A stretch of 64,000 nucleotides of DNA from Lactobacillus crispatus (GTDB lineage Bacteria; Bacillota; Bacilli; Lactobacillales; Lactobacillaceae), in the NCBI RefSeq assembly GCF_018987235.1, contig NZ_CP072197.1:1922001-1986000 (forward strand). The letters run 5' to 3'. The first letter of the stretch is position 1; each line of letters begins with the position of its first letter. Positions 42,765 to 51,908 of this stretch are shown in pieces. A program made the translations under genes and the position numbers. The notes under the pieces were generated by a model. That model saw nothing but the letters and a program-made list of their open reading frames with translations. It did no database searches and was not told the origin of the DNA.

Positions 42765-44269
42765 TTTTTAATATAATCTGTATTAATAACCCCCTTTCCT
42801 GTTAATAAAGGATCAAGGAACATCGGATCATCATCATTTAAATTATTTACATATGTCCACAGTTCTTTTTCAACTGAGTTATTTCCTGGCAATATTAACA
42901 AATTAGATGACGTAGAATTAACTTTGAAATTCACTATGTTATTCTCCATATATCCTTTTAAAGGCGAATTTTTATTATTTATGTTCATATCAGGATCTAA
43001 TAGAAAGACATAATTACTATAATTATCTGGGTCATTATTTAACAATGTTACTAAAGTATTCCAAGACATTTTTACATCTAATTTATCAAATCTAGGTAAA
43101 TTAAATTGATTTCCAGCCTGTATAATTAATTTATCAAAAAACCATCTTGCAGTTGCATCTTCACTCATTATCTTAACAGGTATATTTTCTTGGGGCATTT
43201 TTACATACGTGTCTTGTAAATTATTTCTATAATACCCTACTGATGGATTTTCTTTAATCCTTACATTTCCTGGCTCTTGATTAGACATTGATAAATAATT
43301 AATCAATATATCTTCACTATGATTTTTTTGAATATGAGATAAATGTTCTAACAATGTTAAACTATGTGTTGTAAAAACAATTTGCAACTTTAATTCTTTG
43401 GATTTTTTTAGCAACCAATCTATAAGCCTATTTTGAGCAGCCGGATGTAAAGTAGCATCGATTTCGTCAATGGCCAAAATACCACCTATGTAACTCTTTC
43501 CCAACTGTTTTTTTAACATTTCAAAAGATAAAACTGCCTCTATGATTTGCCCTGTATTGTCTTGACCACTAGAATTTGATTTAAATCCATAATATTGTGT
43601 ATCAATTTCTGATTTTAAATGTGATACACCAATATCTAAATTTACCAAATTAGCACCTTCATTTAAATCTTCACCTAAAATTTCAGCGTGAGCCTGAACA
43701 ATTTGTGGAACAATATTTTTAGGGATTTTTTTAGTGATCGCAGTATCATATTCACCTAATGGAGCTAATCTAGACAAACCTAAATAAAGCGACGGCCATT
43801 TCACCTTCTTTTCATTCTCATGACCCTCTACTTTTTTAGGTATTAACCTATATCTAGTATAATAGCTTTCTTTTTCAATTCGCTCATAATTATTTGTTCC
43901 CTTAATTTTATGATATGCATACTTTTTATTTTTGCTTTGCTGTCTTGTAGCTCGAAATTTTAATTGTTCAACAACATTAAACTCTTTTTTATTTTCAGGC
44001 AAATCTGCAAAATCAATGATTATCTTATCACCAGGCTTATCATAATTTTCATCATACATTATGACATCACTAAATTCTCCTCTAAATTGCGAACCATTAA
44101 TAGTTTTATATTTAGAAAGGATTTCACCAACGTTTGTAAGAACAGCTAGTATGGTTGATTTACCTACACCATTCATTCCTGAAATTGCTGTAAGATGTTG
44201 ATTTAAATTTATTTTCACTTTGTGCTGGAATGCTCTATAATCTTGTATTTTTAAGTCTTTAATCCACAT
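42761..44269 (-). CDS. OLD-like ABC-type ATPase with C-terminal TOPRIM-like domain
   Basis: A 502-residue protein. Residues 1-310 form an ABC-type ATPase of the OLD/RecF class: Walker A GMNGVGKST (31-39), signature-like NSSGQDNTGQI (232-242), Walker B ILAIDEIDATLHP (264-276) and switch His302 in FTTHS. Residues about 360-470 look like a short TOPRIM: IMSEDATARWFFDKL with Glu370, and the DxD pair Asp425/Asp427 in FLLDPDMN, followed by LPGNNSVEKEL. OLD-family nucleases serve in phage defence. A methyltransferase follows in the same operon, which suggests a modification-linked system. The gene itself is intact. Confidence 0.8.
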   Translation of the reverse strand: MWIKDLKIQDYRAFQHKVKINLNQHLTAISGMNGVGKSTILAVLTNVGEILSKYKTINGSQFRGEFSDVIMYDENYDKPGDKIIIDFADLPENKKEFNVVEQLKFRATRQQSKNKKYAYHKIKGTNNYERIEKESYYTRYRLIPKKVEGHENEKKVKWPSLYLGLSRLAPLGEYDTAITKKIPKNIVPQIVQAHAEILGEDLNEGANLVNLDIGVSHLKSEIDTQYYGFKSNSSGQDNTGQIIEAVLSFEMLKKQLGKSYIGGILAIDEIDATLHPAAQNRLIDWLLKKSKELKLQIVFTTHSLTLLEHLSHIQKNHSEDILINYLSMSNQEPGNVRIKENPSVGYYRNNLQDTYVKMPQENIPVKIMSEDATARWFFDKLIIQAGNQFNLPRFDKLDVKMSWNTLVTLLNNDPDNYSNYVFLLDPDMNINNKNSPLKGYMENNIVNFKVNSTSSNLLILPGNNSVEKELWTYVNNLNDDDPMFLDPLLTGKGVINTDYIKK

Positions 44270-44388
44270 AATCTATAATTTCCAATCAATAAAATAACAT
44301 CAATTAATAGTAATTATAATACAAAAATAAATCTTAGTTAATGGTAAGCACTAAATATTGCAATAAGTGCATGTTTGATAACATTGAC

Positions 44389-45130
44389 ACACGTGATGCT
44401 AATTAATAAAAAAGTCCAATCAGATTAGACTCAAGTTATAGTATCAAAGAGTCCGATCTAATTGAGCTGCCTTAAGCTTAATCGTTTTTCTCACCATTTA
44501 CAAGTTAGCTTTGCTCGTCTAAATGTAATTTGTCGTTCCTTGCCCTAATGGACTGAAACATCGCAAAAATATTGATCGGTCAAAATCTTCGAGAACTCTA
44601 TATTAGCGATACTTATTTTGCAAACTGAAATTGGAATCGAATTTCAAAGAAGATGTTATAAATTCTTTGTCGGCTTGCCTTATTCTCGTTTTAATTGTCG
44701 AGTACGAATGCCTTATCTTTAATGCACTGTATTCGCCAGACTTGAAATCAAGAAGTAACGATAACTAGAGAATTCTTAATTATTTATAGCTTATTTCAGT
44801 TCGCCACCCATTTGCAACTGTCGGTCAAGATCTTTAGCGATATAGCTGATATCAGCTATAAAACCACTAAGAAAATCTGCTATTATGGTTCATGCTATAG
44901 TAAACTGGCTTTATATACAGTTACTCAAGTATTAGTACACAACGCAAAAAACAATGAAATTAATGCTCGATTATCTCTTAAACAATTAGGATTATTTAAG
45001 TTAAGAATCGATCTAGCTGCAAGGATAAAACATGTGGAACATGTTAATTAGACAAGGGCTTATTTAGCTTTACAGAGGCTAGAAGTAGCCATTAGCCATT
45101 TATTTTATAGCTTAGACCGATCTGCCTGTA
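44389..45130 (+). mobile_element. Decayed IS982-family element
   Basis: The left part matches the intact IS982 at 17907-18869 with many changes: AATAAAAAAGTCCAATC, then GAGCTGCCTTAAGCTTAATC and CACCATTTACAAGTTAG. Further on, the frame is broken, but fragments such as FSDIADISYKTTKKICYYG and the end with AARIKHVEHVN (in a short plus-strand frame at 44812-45051) retain transposase similarity. No intact ends or duplication are found. It fills the gap between the OLD-like gene promoter (TATAAT-like boxes near 44310) and the next fragment. Confidence 0.75.
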
Positions 45131-45143
45131 AGCACTTTGCATA

Positions 45144-45802
45144 TTAAATGTATTCTCCTATATGATCATTAAACTCCTGAATTGCTAACACATCAACTCC
45201 ACAAGCATTACTTACATTATTTATATCCCTTGTCAATAATATCCCCACATTTACTTTATTGAATTCAAATCCAATCGCTTCTATAAAGCAATCTATATTT
45301 TCTAAAATTAATTTTTTTAATCTTAATAGTTTTCCAGCTTCTCCATTTAATTTTTTCTTCACTTTACTCAAAGCAGCTAAAGAAAACGGAATTTCATAGT
45401 CCTTCAAATCATAAATAATTAATGTATCATCTTTTTTATAAAATAAATCGATTTCATGAGGTATCTTTTTCTCATTATCAATAAGATATTTTGTTCTCAT
45501 ATCTTTACCAAAATCTTTATTTATTCCAACTGGACGTTTACCTTTTTCCAAGATTCTTTCTTTTATTTTAGGTAATTCCCTTTCATTTCTAAGTTCTTTT
45601 ATCAAAATACTTAATTTTCTTTTCATTGGAATCTTTCTGTAAATTATTCTTTTTCTTAAATACATTGCTGCCTCTACCAGATTATACTTCATCACATATA
45701 AATTAGTATCACTATTTTTATGTACAAATGGTGTTGTAAACAAGCTACAATTTTCATTTTTTATAAATTTTTGCTTTCTAATTTTGTCGAAATCGAAAAA
45801 CA
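45144..45802 (-). pseudogene. C-terminal fragment of a PD-(D/E)XK-nuclease-like protein, truncated by IS256 copy 5
   Basis: The frame is open from the IS edge (45802) to the stop at 45144, about 219 residues, without a native start. It contains KIPHEIDLFYKKDDTLIIYD followed by LKDY, matching the E...D...xLK pattern of PD-(D/E)XK nucleases, and an end (VNVGILLTRDINNVSNACGV) like those in restriction-type nucleases. The N-terminal part, probably the larger portion, is missing on the far side of the IS, where the EPS operon begins. The family assignment is by motif only. Confidence 0.55.
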
Positions 45803-47174
45803 GAAACTGTCAAATCTTTTGTGTAAATAGATCTTTCTCGTAAATTGATTTTTTAATTATTTATTTAATCAAAGTAGGATTCTAAGGTGTCCTGAACCTG
45901 ACCAAAGCCTTTATGAATTCGATTGAAATAACGGTCATTGTAGCTCATTGCCTGGATGCCAATAAATGCATCAAGCGACTGTTCAGTTGGAAATTCTGCC
46001 TTAGGCTTAGCTTTACGCTTGATGACGTTGTTAAAGGATTCAATCATATTGGTTGAATAAATTGAAGCTCTGATTTGTTTGGGATAATTGTAGAAGACTA
46101 GCAGATCGGGCTCAATTTCCTTCAAACCTTTGATGACATGGCTATAAGCTTTATTCCATTTGGCATAGAATTTGTGCAAGACAGCTGCAGCTTCTTTTTT
46201 GCTTGTCTGTTGATGTATCTGCTTGAATTCGTTCATGATCTTTTCACGATCGTCGACGCGTACTTTAGCGCAGATATTGCGCATGACATGAACCAGGCAG
46301 CGTTGAAAATGAGCTTTAGGATAAGTCCTGGCCAAGGCTGTTTTCATGCCAACAACACCATCAGAAAGAAAAAGCTCAACTTGCTTCAAGCCTCTGGACT
46401 TCATGTTTTGAAGCATCTCTGTCCAAACTTCAATGTTCTCACTAGGAGCAATGCAGTAGTCAATGACTTCCTTATGTCCATTAGGTTTAATGCCAATGGC
46501 AATATATACTGCTTCACGCTCAAACGTTTCTCGGCGCAAAGGAAGGTATGTCGCATCCAAATAGACACAGAAAAACTTGTCGCTTAGCTTGCGCTTGTGA
46601 TAAGCCTCAATCTTGGGGAGCATCTGCTTGGAAATATTTGATACTTGAGCTGGACTATAATGACTGCCATACATTTTCTCAATCAAGTCAGCGATTTCTC
46701 TGGTAGTTACGCCTTTGGAGTATAGCTTGATAATCGTGCTTTCCAAAACATCAGAGTGCTGCTTGTAGTCAGGCAGCGTGTGCTGATGAAACTGACCGTT
46801 GCGGTCTCGAGGCACTTGCACTTCAATTGGTCCAAACTGGGTATCAACCTTGCGGAAATAAGCACCATTTCTAGAATTGCCAGTATTCCAGCCATTTCTG
46901 GCATAGGGATCATAGCCTAGAAAGGCAGTCAACTCAGCTTCTAGCAAGTTATTAACAGCCTGTTGTAGCTCTTTGCGCAATAAATCATTTATTTTGTCTG
47001 GATTGAATAGAGCTTGAGCAAAATCTTTGGTAAAATCATTCATGAAGGAGTTCTTCTTTCTGTATGTGTTTTTTTGTTCAAACCAATCATACGAGAAAGG
47101 AACTCCTTTTTCTAATGTTTAAAGAAATAAATTTAAGGAATCATTCATCCTTACACAAACTATTTTACAGTCTC
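45803..47174 (-). mobile_element. IS256-family insertion sequence, copy 5 (flanks do not match)
   Basis: A full copy; left flank GAAAAACA, right flank TTTTTCCT, so no target duplication. It forms the border between the defence-like island and the EPS operon and cuts a nuclease-like gene on the left. A deletion or recombination with another copy outside this window is the likely cause. Confidence 0.93.
45865..47043 (-). CDS. IS256-family transposase, copy 5
   Basis: Intact 392-residue transposase, the same protein as in the other four copies. Confidence 0.95.
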   Translation of the reverse strand: MNDFTKDFAQALFNPDKINDLLRKELQQAVNNLLEAELTAFLGYDPYARNGWNTGNSRNGAYFRKVDTQFGPIEVQVPRDRNGQFHQHTLPDYKQHSDVLESTIIKLYSKGVTTREIADLIEKMYGSHYSPAQVSNISKQMLPKIEAYHKRKLSDKFFCVYLDATYLPLRRETFEREAVYIAIGIKPNGHKEVIDYCIAPSENIEVWTEMLQNMKSRGLKQVELFLSDGVVGMKTALARTYPKAHFQRCLVHVMRNICAKVRVDDREKIMNEFKQIHQQTSKKEAAAVLHKFYAKWNKAYSHVIKGLKEIEPDLLVFYNYPKQIRASIYSTNMIESFNNVIKRKAKPKAEFPTEQSLDAFIGIQAMSYNDRYFNRIHKGFGQVQDTLESYFD

Positions 47175-47218
47175 TTTTTCCTTAAAAAGGTAATTTCAAA
47201 TCTTTTTCTTTTATTATA

Positions 47219-48646
47219 TTATTTCTTAAACTTATTAGTAATCAACTTCTTAGCTTCATCCACAATAGGCGCTCTCAATAACATCACCATAACGACATAG
47301 ATTACAACACCAACAATAACTTCAAATCCCATCATTAACCAAGAATCTTTCAAGTGTGTATTCATCCAAAAAACTGGTAAAAACATTACTACACCGGAGA
47401 CCAAATACTTCCATAGGCTGTTAAATAGAGTCCTATAGCTCAATAAACCACGAACCGCAATCAATTGATACAAAGTAACGCTAATTTCAGACAACACAGT
47501 TGACCACATAGCACCATTCAAACCATAAAAGTGAATTAATGGGAAATTTAAAATTATGTTTACTATGGCACCAACTGTAACAGAAATTGTAAATTGCTTC
47601 TGATGGTGAATCGGTAATAGGTACTGCACACCAAGCGCATTACTCCAAGCAATCATCAAAATTACAATTGATTCAATCATCATCGCCGGACCAACAGGTC
47701 CATAACCAGGACCATAATATTTTGGAGCTAATGTTAAGGAAATTGCTGCTAATCCAAACATCATAGGTATTGCCACAGCAGACACAAAATCAAAAGACTT
47801 ATACAACATCTGATTTACCTTCTTCATGTCACCATGCGATACCGCATTGGCTACGTGTGGCAACATGACCGTACCAGTTGCTGTCACTAAAGCCAAAATC
47901 AACTTCACTAAACTATCAGAATATTGATAGTAACCAGATGCTGTTTCATTAACCATGATACCCAACATCGTACGATTCAATTGTACATAAACTTGAGTAG
48001 CTATTTGCGGTATAAAAAGCTCGACCATTGGTAGAAAGTGAATCCACGGATTTAGACTTCTAATCTTAACCTTAGGCAAATCCCGATAAATATCCGGCCA
48101 CAAAGTCAAATTGCCTAACAGTGTTGATAGTGCCAATACTACAATATATAAAGTTACATCATATGGTCCTTTGATAAAAAGGAAGATTGCAATCATCGAT
48201 ACAATCTTCACTAAAGAGTTTTTTAAAACCGTAACTTTAAAGTTTTCAACACCTTCGTAGAACCAAGAAATGTCAAATGCTACAGCAATTAGATTAAGCG
48301 ATTGTGCCACCATATAATCAAATTGACGTGTATAAAAAATCAGAAAAATTTCAAAAGCAATAATTGACACAAGCGTCATTATTGTTTTAACTATTTGAAT
48401 TTCCCAAAAAGTCTTGGCCATTTTAGGTCGATTATCACGAACGTAGGCTATCTGACGATTCCCATAATATCCAATACCCATGCTAGCAAACAGAATAAAA
48501 TATTGAATAATAGAATTGGTAAACGCATTTGCACCTACACCTTCAGGTCGAAGTACACGACTAACATAAGCTGAGGTAATAAGTGGGACTATTATTGCTA
48601 ATACTTGATAACCTACATTATAGAGATAATTTCTAATGACCTTCAT
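47219..48646 (-). CDS. wzx: EPS repeat-unit flippase (Wzx family)
   Basis: A 475-residue integral membrane protein of the MATE/MOP oligosaccharide flippase group, with about 12-14 predicted spans. The start VIRNYLYNVGYQVLAIIVPLITSAYVSRVL is typical of RfbX-like flippases of Gram-positive EPS loci. It would move the lipid-linked repeat unit to the outer face. It is the last gene of the operon; the gene before it is glf (7-base gap). A run of AT-rich sequence and the IS border follow. Confidence 0.9.
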   Translation of the reverse strand: MKVIRNYLYNVGYQVLAIIVPLITSAYVSRVLRPEGVGANAFTNSIIQYFILFASMGIGYYGNRQIAYVRDNRPKMAKTFWEIQIVKTIMTLVSIIAFEIFLIFYTRQFDYMVAQSLNLIAVAFDISWFYEGVENFKVTVLKNSLVKIVSMIAIFLFIKGPYDVTLYIVVLALSTLLGNLTLWPDIYRDLPKVKIRSLNPWIHFLPMVELFIPQIATQVYVQLNRTMLGIMVNETASGYYQYSDSLVKLILALVTATGTVMLPHVANAVSHGDMKKVNQMLYKSFDFVSAVAIPMMFGLAAISLTLAPKYYGPGYGPVGPAMMIESIVILMIAWSNALGVQYLLPIHHQKQFTISVTVGAIVNIILNFPLIHFYGLNGAMWSTVLSEISVTLYQLIAVRGLLSYRTLFNSLWKYLVSGVVMFLPVFWMNTHLKDSWLMMGFEVIVGVVIYVVMVMLLRAPIVDEAKKLITNKFKK

Positions 48647-48653
48647 TTAAAAC

Positions 48654-49763
48654 CTATTCACCAAATTCGTTATTTACTGCATCGAGTGCAGCATCAATTA
48701 CCTGATCCATATTGTAATACTTGTATTGACCAAGACGACCACCAAAGATTACCTTGTCTTGTTTCTTTGCTAATTCAGCATATTTAGCGTACAAACTATT
48801 ATTTCTGTCATTATTCACTGGATAATATGGCTCGTCTCCACGTTTCCAATCAGCTGGATATTCCCGGGTAATAATTGTCTTATCTGGATCACCTTTACCG
48901 AATTCAAAATGTTTGTGTTCAATTATACGAGTGTAAGGAATTTCAGCTTCAGTATAGTTGATCACTGCATTACCTTGATAATTAGCAACATTCTTTTCTT
49001 CAGTTTCAAAGCGAAGCGAACGATATTCAAGTTCACCTAACTTATAGTCAAAGAATTTATCAATCATACCGGTATAGACAATTTTGTCATAGTTACTAAG
49101 ATACTCTTCTTTATCATCAAAGAAATCAGTATTTAATTTAACTTCAATATTTGGATGATCAAGCATCTTTTCCACCATTTTTGTGTAACCATCAATAGGA
49201 ATACCTTGGTAATCATCATTGAAGTAATTGTTATCGTAAATCAATCGCACTGGAAGACGCTTGATAATAAAAGCAGGCAATTCAGTACATGGTCTACCCC
49301 ACTGCTTTTCTGTATAACCCTTGATTAACTTCTCATAAATGTCACGACCAATTAAAGAAATAGCTTGTTCCTCAAGATTTTGTGGTTCCTTTCCTGCCAT
49401 TTCTTGTCGTTGTTCATTGATCTTAGCCATAGCTTCTTGCGGAGTTCTTACTCCCCACATTTCGCTGAAAGTATTCATATTAAATGGCAGATTATACATA
49501 TGTCCTTTATAGTTGGCAACAGGACTATTAGTATAACGATTAAATTCAGCAAATTGTTGTACATAATTCCATACTTTTTTATTTGAAGTATGAAAGATAT
49601 GAGCACCGTATTGGTGAACTTGAATTCCATCTACTTCTTTAGTGTAAATATTACCTGCAATATGGTTTCTTCTTTCAATTACTGTTACTTTGTTTCCACG
49701 TTTTGCTGCTTCATGTGCAAAAGTTGCACCAAAAAGACCAGAGCCAACTATTAAATATTTCAT
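48654..49763 (-). CDS. glf: UDP-galactopyranose mutase
   Basis: A 369-residue FAD enzyme converting UDP-galactopyranose to UDP-galactofuranose. The N-terminal FAD motif is YLIVGSGLFGATFAHEAAKRG; substrate-site hallmarks are HQYGAHIFHTSNKKVWNYV, GYTEKQWGR and the C-terminal FGGRLGQYKYYNMDQV. The start at 49763 omits two extra codons. Its presence indicates that the EPS contains galactofuranose. Confidence 0.95.
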   Translation of the reverse strand: MKYLIVGSGLFGATFAHEAAKRGNKVTVIERRNHIAGNIYTKEVDGIQVHQYGAHIFHTSNKKVWNYVQQFAEFNRYTNSPVANYKGHMYNLPFNMNTFSEMWGVRTPQEAMAKINEQRQEMAGKEPQNLEEQAISLIGRDIYEKLIKGYTEKQWGRPCTELPAFIIKRLPVRLIYDNNYFNDDYQGIPIDGYTKMVEKMLDHPNIEVKLNTDFFDDKEEYLSNYDKIVYTGMIDKFFDYKLGELEYRSLRFETEEKNVANYQGNAVINYTEAEIPYTRIIEHKHFEFGKGDPDKTIITREYPADWKRGDEPYYPVNNDRNNSLYAKYAELAKKQDKVIFGGRLGQYKYYNMDQVIDAALDAVNNEFGE

Positions 49764-49793
49764 GAACATATCTCTCCAATTAACATTCTAATA

Positions 49794-50747
49794 TTATAAA
49801 TCTATGTTTTTTAACAGATCAGTAATCAAATTATCTGAATCTTTTAATAATCTTCGATTAAATTTATAGGTTGTTTTTTGGCAGCTGAACCAAAGATTAC
49901 TATCAAATTTATGTAGTATCTCTCCATAATCTTTACTACCTAACTTAAAAGCGAAAAGATACGGATGCCAATTACCTTTACACCTATTTTGATAATTATT
50001 AAAAATTTGCTTATTTTTATAAAAAAAATGGGCCATGGCATCATCTGTTAAAAAATAATCAATAACAATATCATGAGATTCAAAATACGTATCATAAAAT
50101 AAACACATATATTCAAATAAATTTGAGTTACTTTTTCCACCCAAAAACCAACTTTGCCATTTACCTAACGAAACATAATGATACTCCCTTTGCTGCATGC
50201 AAATTGAAATAAAATCTTCCAATCTATTCTTCTGAATAAATTGTCTAAAAAAAAGATTTGATAATATTAACGTTGAATCTATCCAATAGCCACCATTGTC
50301 TCTTAATAAATTAAATCTGACTATATCACTCCAATGAGTAAAAGAAATTTTGTTCGATTTTAATTTTTCTTCTATATTACCCGAAATCTGTGTAAACTTT
50401 TTATAATTTTTCTTAGTTATAACTACTACATTTTCTTTCCCAACCATATTTTGTAAGCGAATTATATTATTCTTCACTAATTTAGGAGCGCTTTCAATTC
50501 CCTGCCACCACATTATCCAAAATATAAATGGAATTTTTTCCTTTTCATTTTTTTCTTTTATAATCAATCTCAAATATTTTTTATCACTTTTCTGAAAGTC
50601 TTTATTTAAGCAACTAAAGATAAACTTGTGATACAAACTATATAATTGTTCATCTAATGGTTTTATACTTACCTTACTTAATATTTTATTTAAACTTTTT
50701 ATAGCTAGCCTAATAAATTTATCCTTCATTTTTTTCAAACCTAACAC
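49794..50747 (-). CDS. Capsular polysaccharide synthesis glycosyltransferase (Caps_synth / GT32-like)
   Basis: A 317-residue probable glycosyltransferase. IPFIFWIMWWQGIESAPKLV and HWSDIVRFNLLRDNGGYWIDST with the DxD-like end of the sugar-binding region are typical of the Caps_synth family. It lacks membrane spans. It overlaps the polymerase gene by seven bases. Base composition is very AT-rich, as in the other transferase genes of the operon. Donor and linkage cannot be inferred. Confidence 0.8.
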   Translation of the reverse strand: MLGLKKMKDKFIRLAIKSLNKILSKVSIKPLDEQLYSLYHKFIFSCLNKDFQKSDKKYLRLIIKEKNEKEKIPFIFWIMWWQGIESAPKLVKNNIIRLQNMVGKENVVVITKKNYKKFTQISGNIEEKLKSNKISFTHWSDIVRFNLLRDNGGYWIDSTLILSNLFFRQFIQKNRLEDFISICMQQREYHYVSLGKWQSWFLGGKSNSNLFEYMCLFYDTYFESHDIVIDYFLTDDAMAHFFYKNKQIFNNYQNRCKGNWHPYLFAFKLGSKDYGEILHKFDSNLWFSCQKTTYKFNRRLLKDSDNLITDLLKNIDL

Positions 50748-51904
50748 ATTACTACATGTCTATATGTTTGCCAATTCCAATAAAATAGCATTATTAAAGA
50801 AAAAATTACACTTGAATATTTATAAAAATAAATAATACTATAATTTAAAATATTATTTTTATATTCTGAAAATAAAAACATCTTTATTGGTATACTTAAA
50901 AACAATAATAAGAATATCGATCTTAAATACACCTGTACACTTAAGCAGGAACCTATTGTAAATAAAATTGCTATCATATAATATTGCAAATAATTTTTTG
51001 AAATTAATTTTTTGAAATTGCATTTACAAAAAATTAGCAATTCCAATATTAATGATACCAACAATAATGTAGAAAACAATATTTCTGGAAAATCTGAATA
51101 TGCATTATAGGTTGTTTGACCAAAAAGATAGGTTTTTGAATCATCATTTATAAAATAAGTAAAACTACTAAATAACTGTAATATTTGTGGCAATAATACT
51201 GTATAAGTAGCTGCACAGACAGCTAATACCATTCGGATTAATTTGCTTTTTAAAATAAAAATTATTCTAAATAAAACAAATGGCAATGCAGCTGGATGTA
51301 ATCCTATAGCTAAACAATAAGCTAATATACATAATATTTTTGTTCTAAATTTATAAGAATTAAAATCAATGAAAACAAAAGTCGCTAATATAATATAAGA
51401 TAAAAAGTTACGAACACCTTCTATTTCAAAAAATATATTAAATGACATAAGTATTATGAATTTAACAATTAAACTTATTTTATTCGAAAATTTATAAATT
51501 TTTTGTACTTGAATAATTAATAACGACATTAGGAATAAAAATAATAATATATTACAATAAAAGAAAACATTATTATTTCGAAAGAAACTATATAACCATA
51601 CATATACAACTACAACTGGTTGACCTGGATAATATCCTGAGGAATTTAAAGCCCAGTTTAAACCACCTGAGATCCCATAAATATTATTAGCTCCCCTAAA
51701 TAGATTTAACATTGTAGCAAATCTAACGCTGTCCCATACACTAGGTATTGCAGTATTAATAAAATAAGCAGGAATTGCAATTAATATGTCTAAAAAATAC
51801 AAAAAACAAGGGCTTACATATTTTAAATGTATCCAAAGACTACTAATTAGGAATGTAACTATTAAAATTGAAATATATGAACTACCAAAATTATTAAAAA
51901 TCAT
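50741..51904 (-). CDS. wzy: EPS polymerase (EpsG/Wzy-like)
   Basis: A 387-residue membrane protein with about 10-12 hydrophobic segments. The EpsG-type signature is visible as EIEGVRNFLSYIILATFVF, with the Arg that is conserved in the family, and AIGLHPAALPFVL, the His-containing periplasm-side motif. It would join repeat units outside the membrane. Only one such candidate is in the operon. Assignment as polymerase rests on topology and position. Confidence 0.75.
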   Translation of the reverse strand: MIFNNFGSSYISILIVTFLISSLWIHLKYVSPCFLYFLDILIAIPAYFINTAIPSVWDSVRFATMLNLFRGANNIYGISGGLNWALNSSGYYPGQPVVVVYVWLYSFFRNNNVFFYCNILLFLFLMSLLIIQVQKIYKFSNKISLIVKFIILMSFNIFFEIEGVRNFLSYIILATFVFIDFNSYKFRTKILCILAYCLAIGLHPAALPFVLFRIIFILKSKLIRMVLAVCAATYTVLLPQILQLFSSFTYFINDDSKTYLFGQTTYNAYSDFPEILFSTLLLVSLILELLIFCKCNFKKLISKNYLQYYMIAILFTIGSCLSVQVYLRSIFLLLFLSIPIKMFLFSEYKNNILNYSIIYFYKYSSVIFSLIMLFYWNWQTYRHVVMC

Positions 51905-51908
51905 TTTT

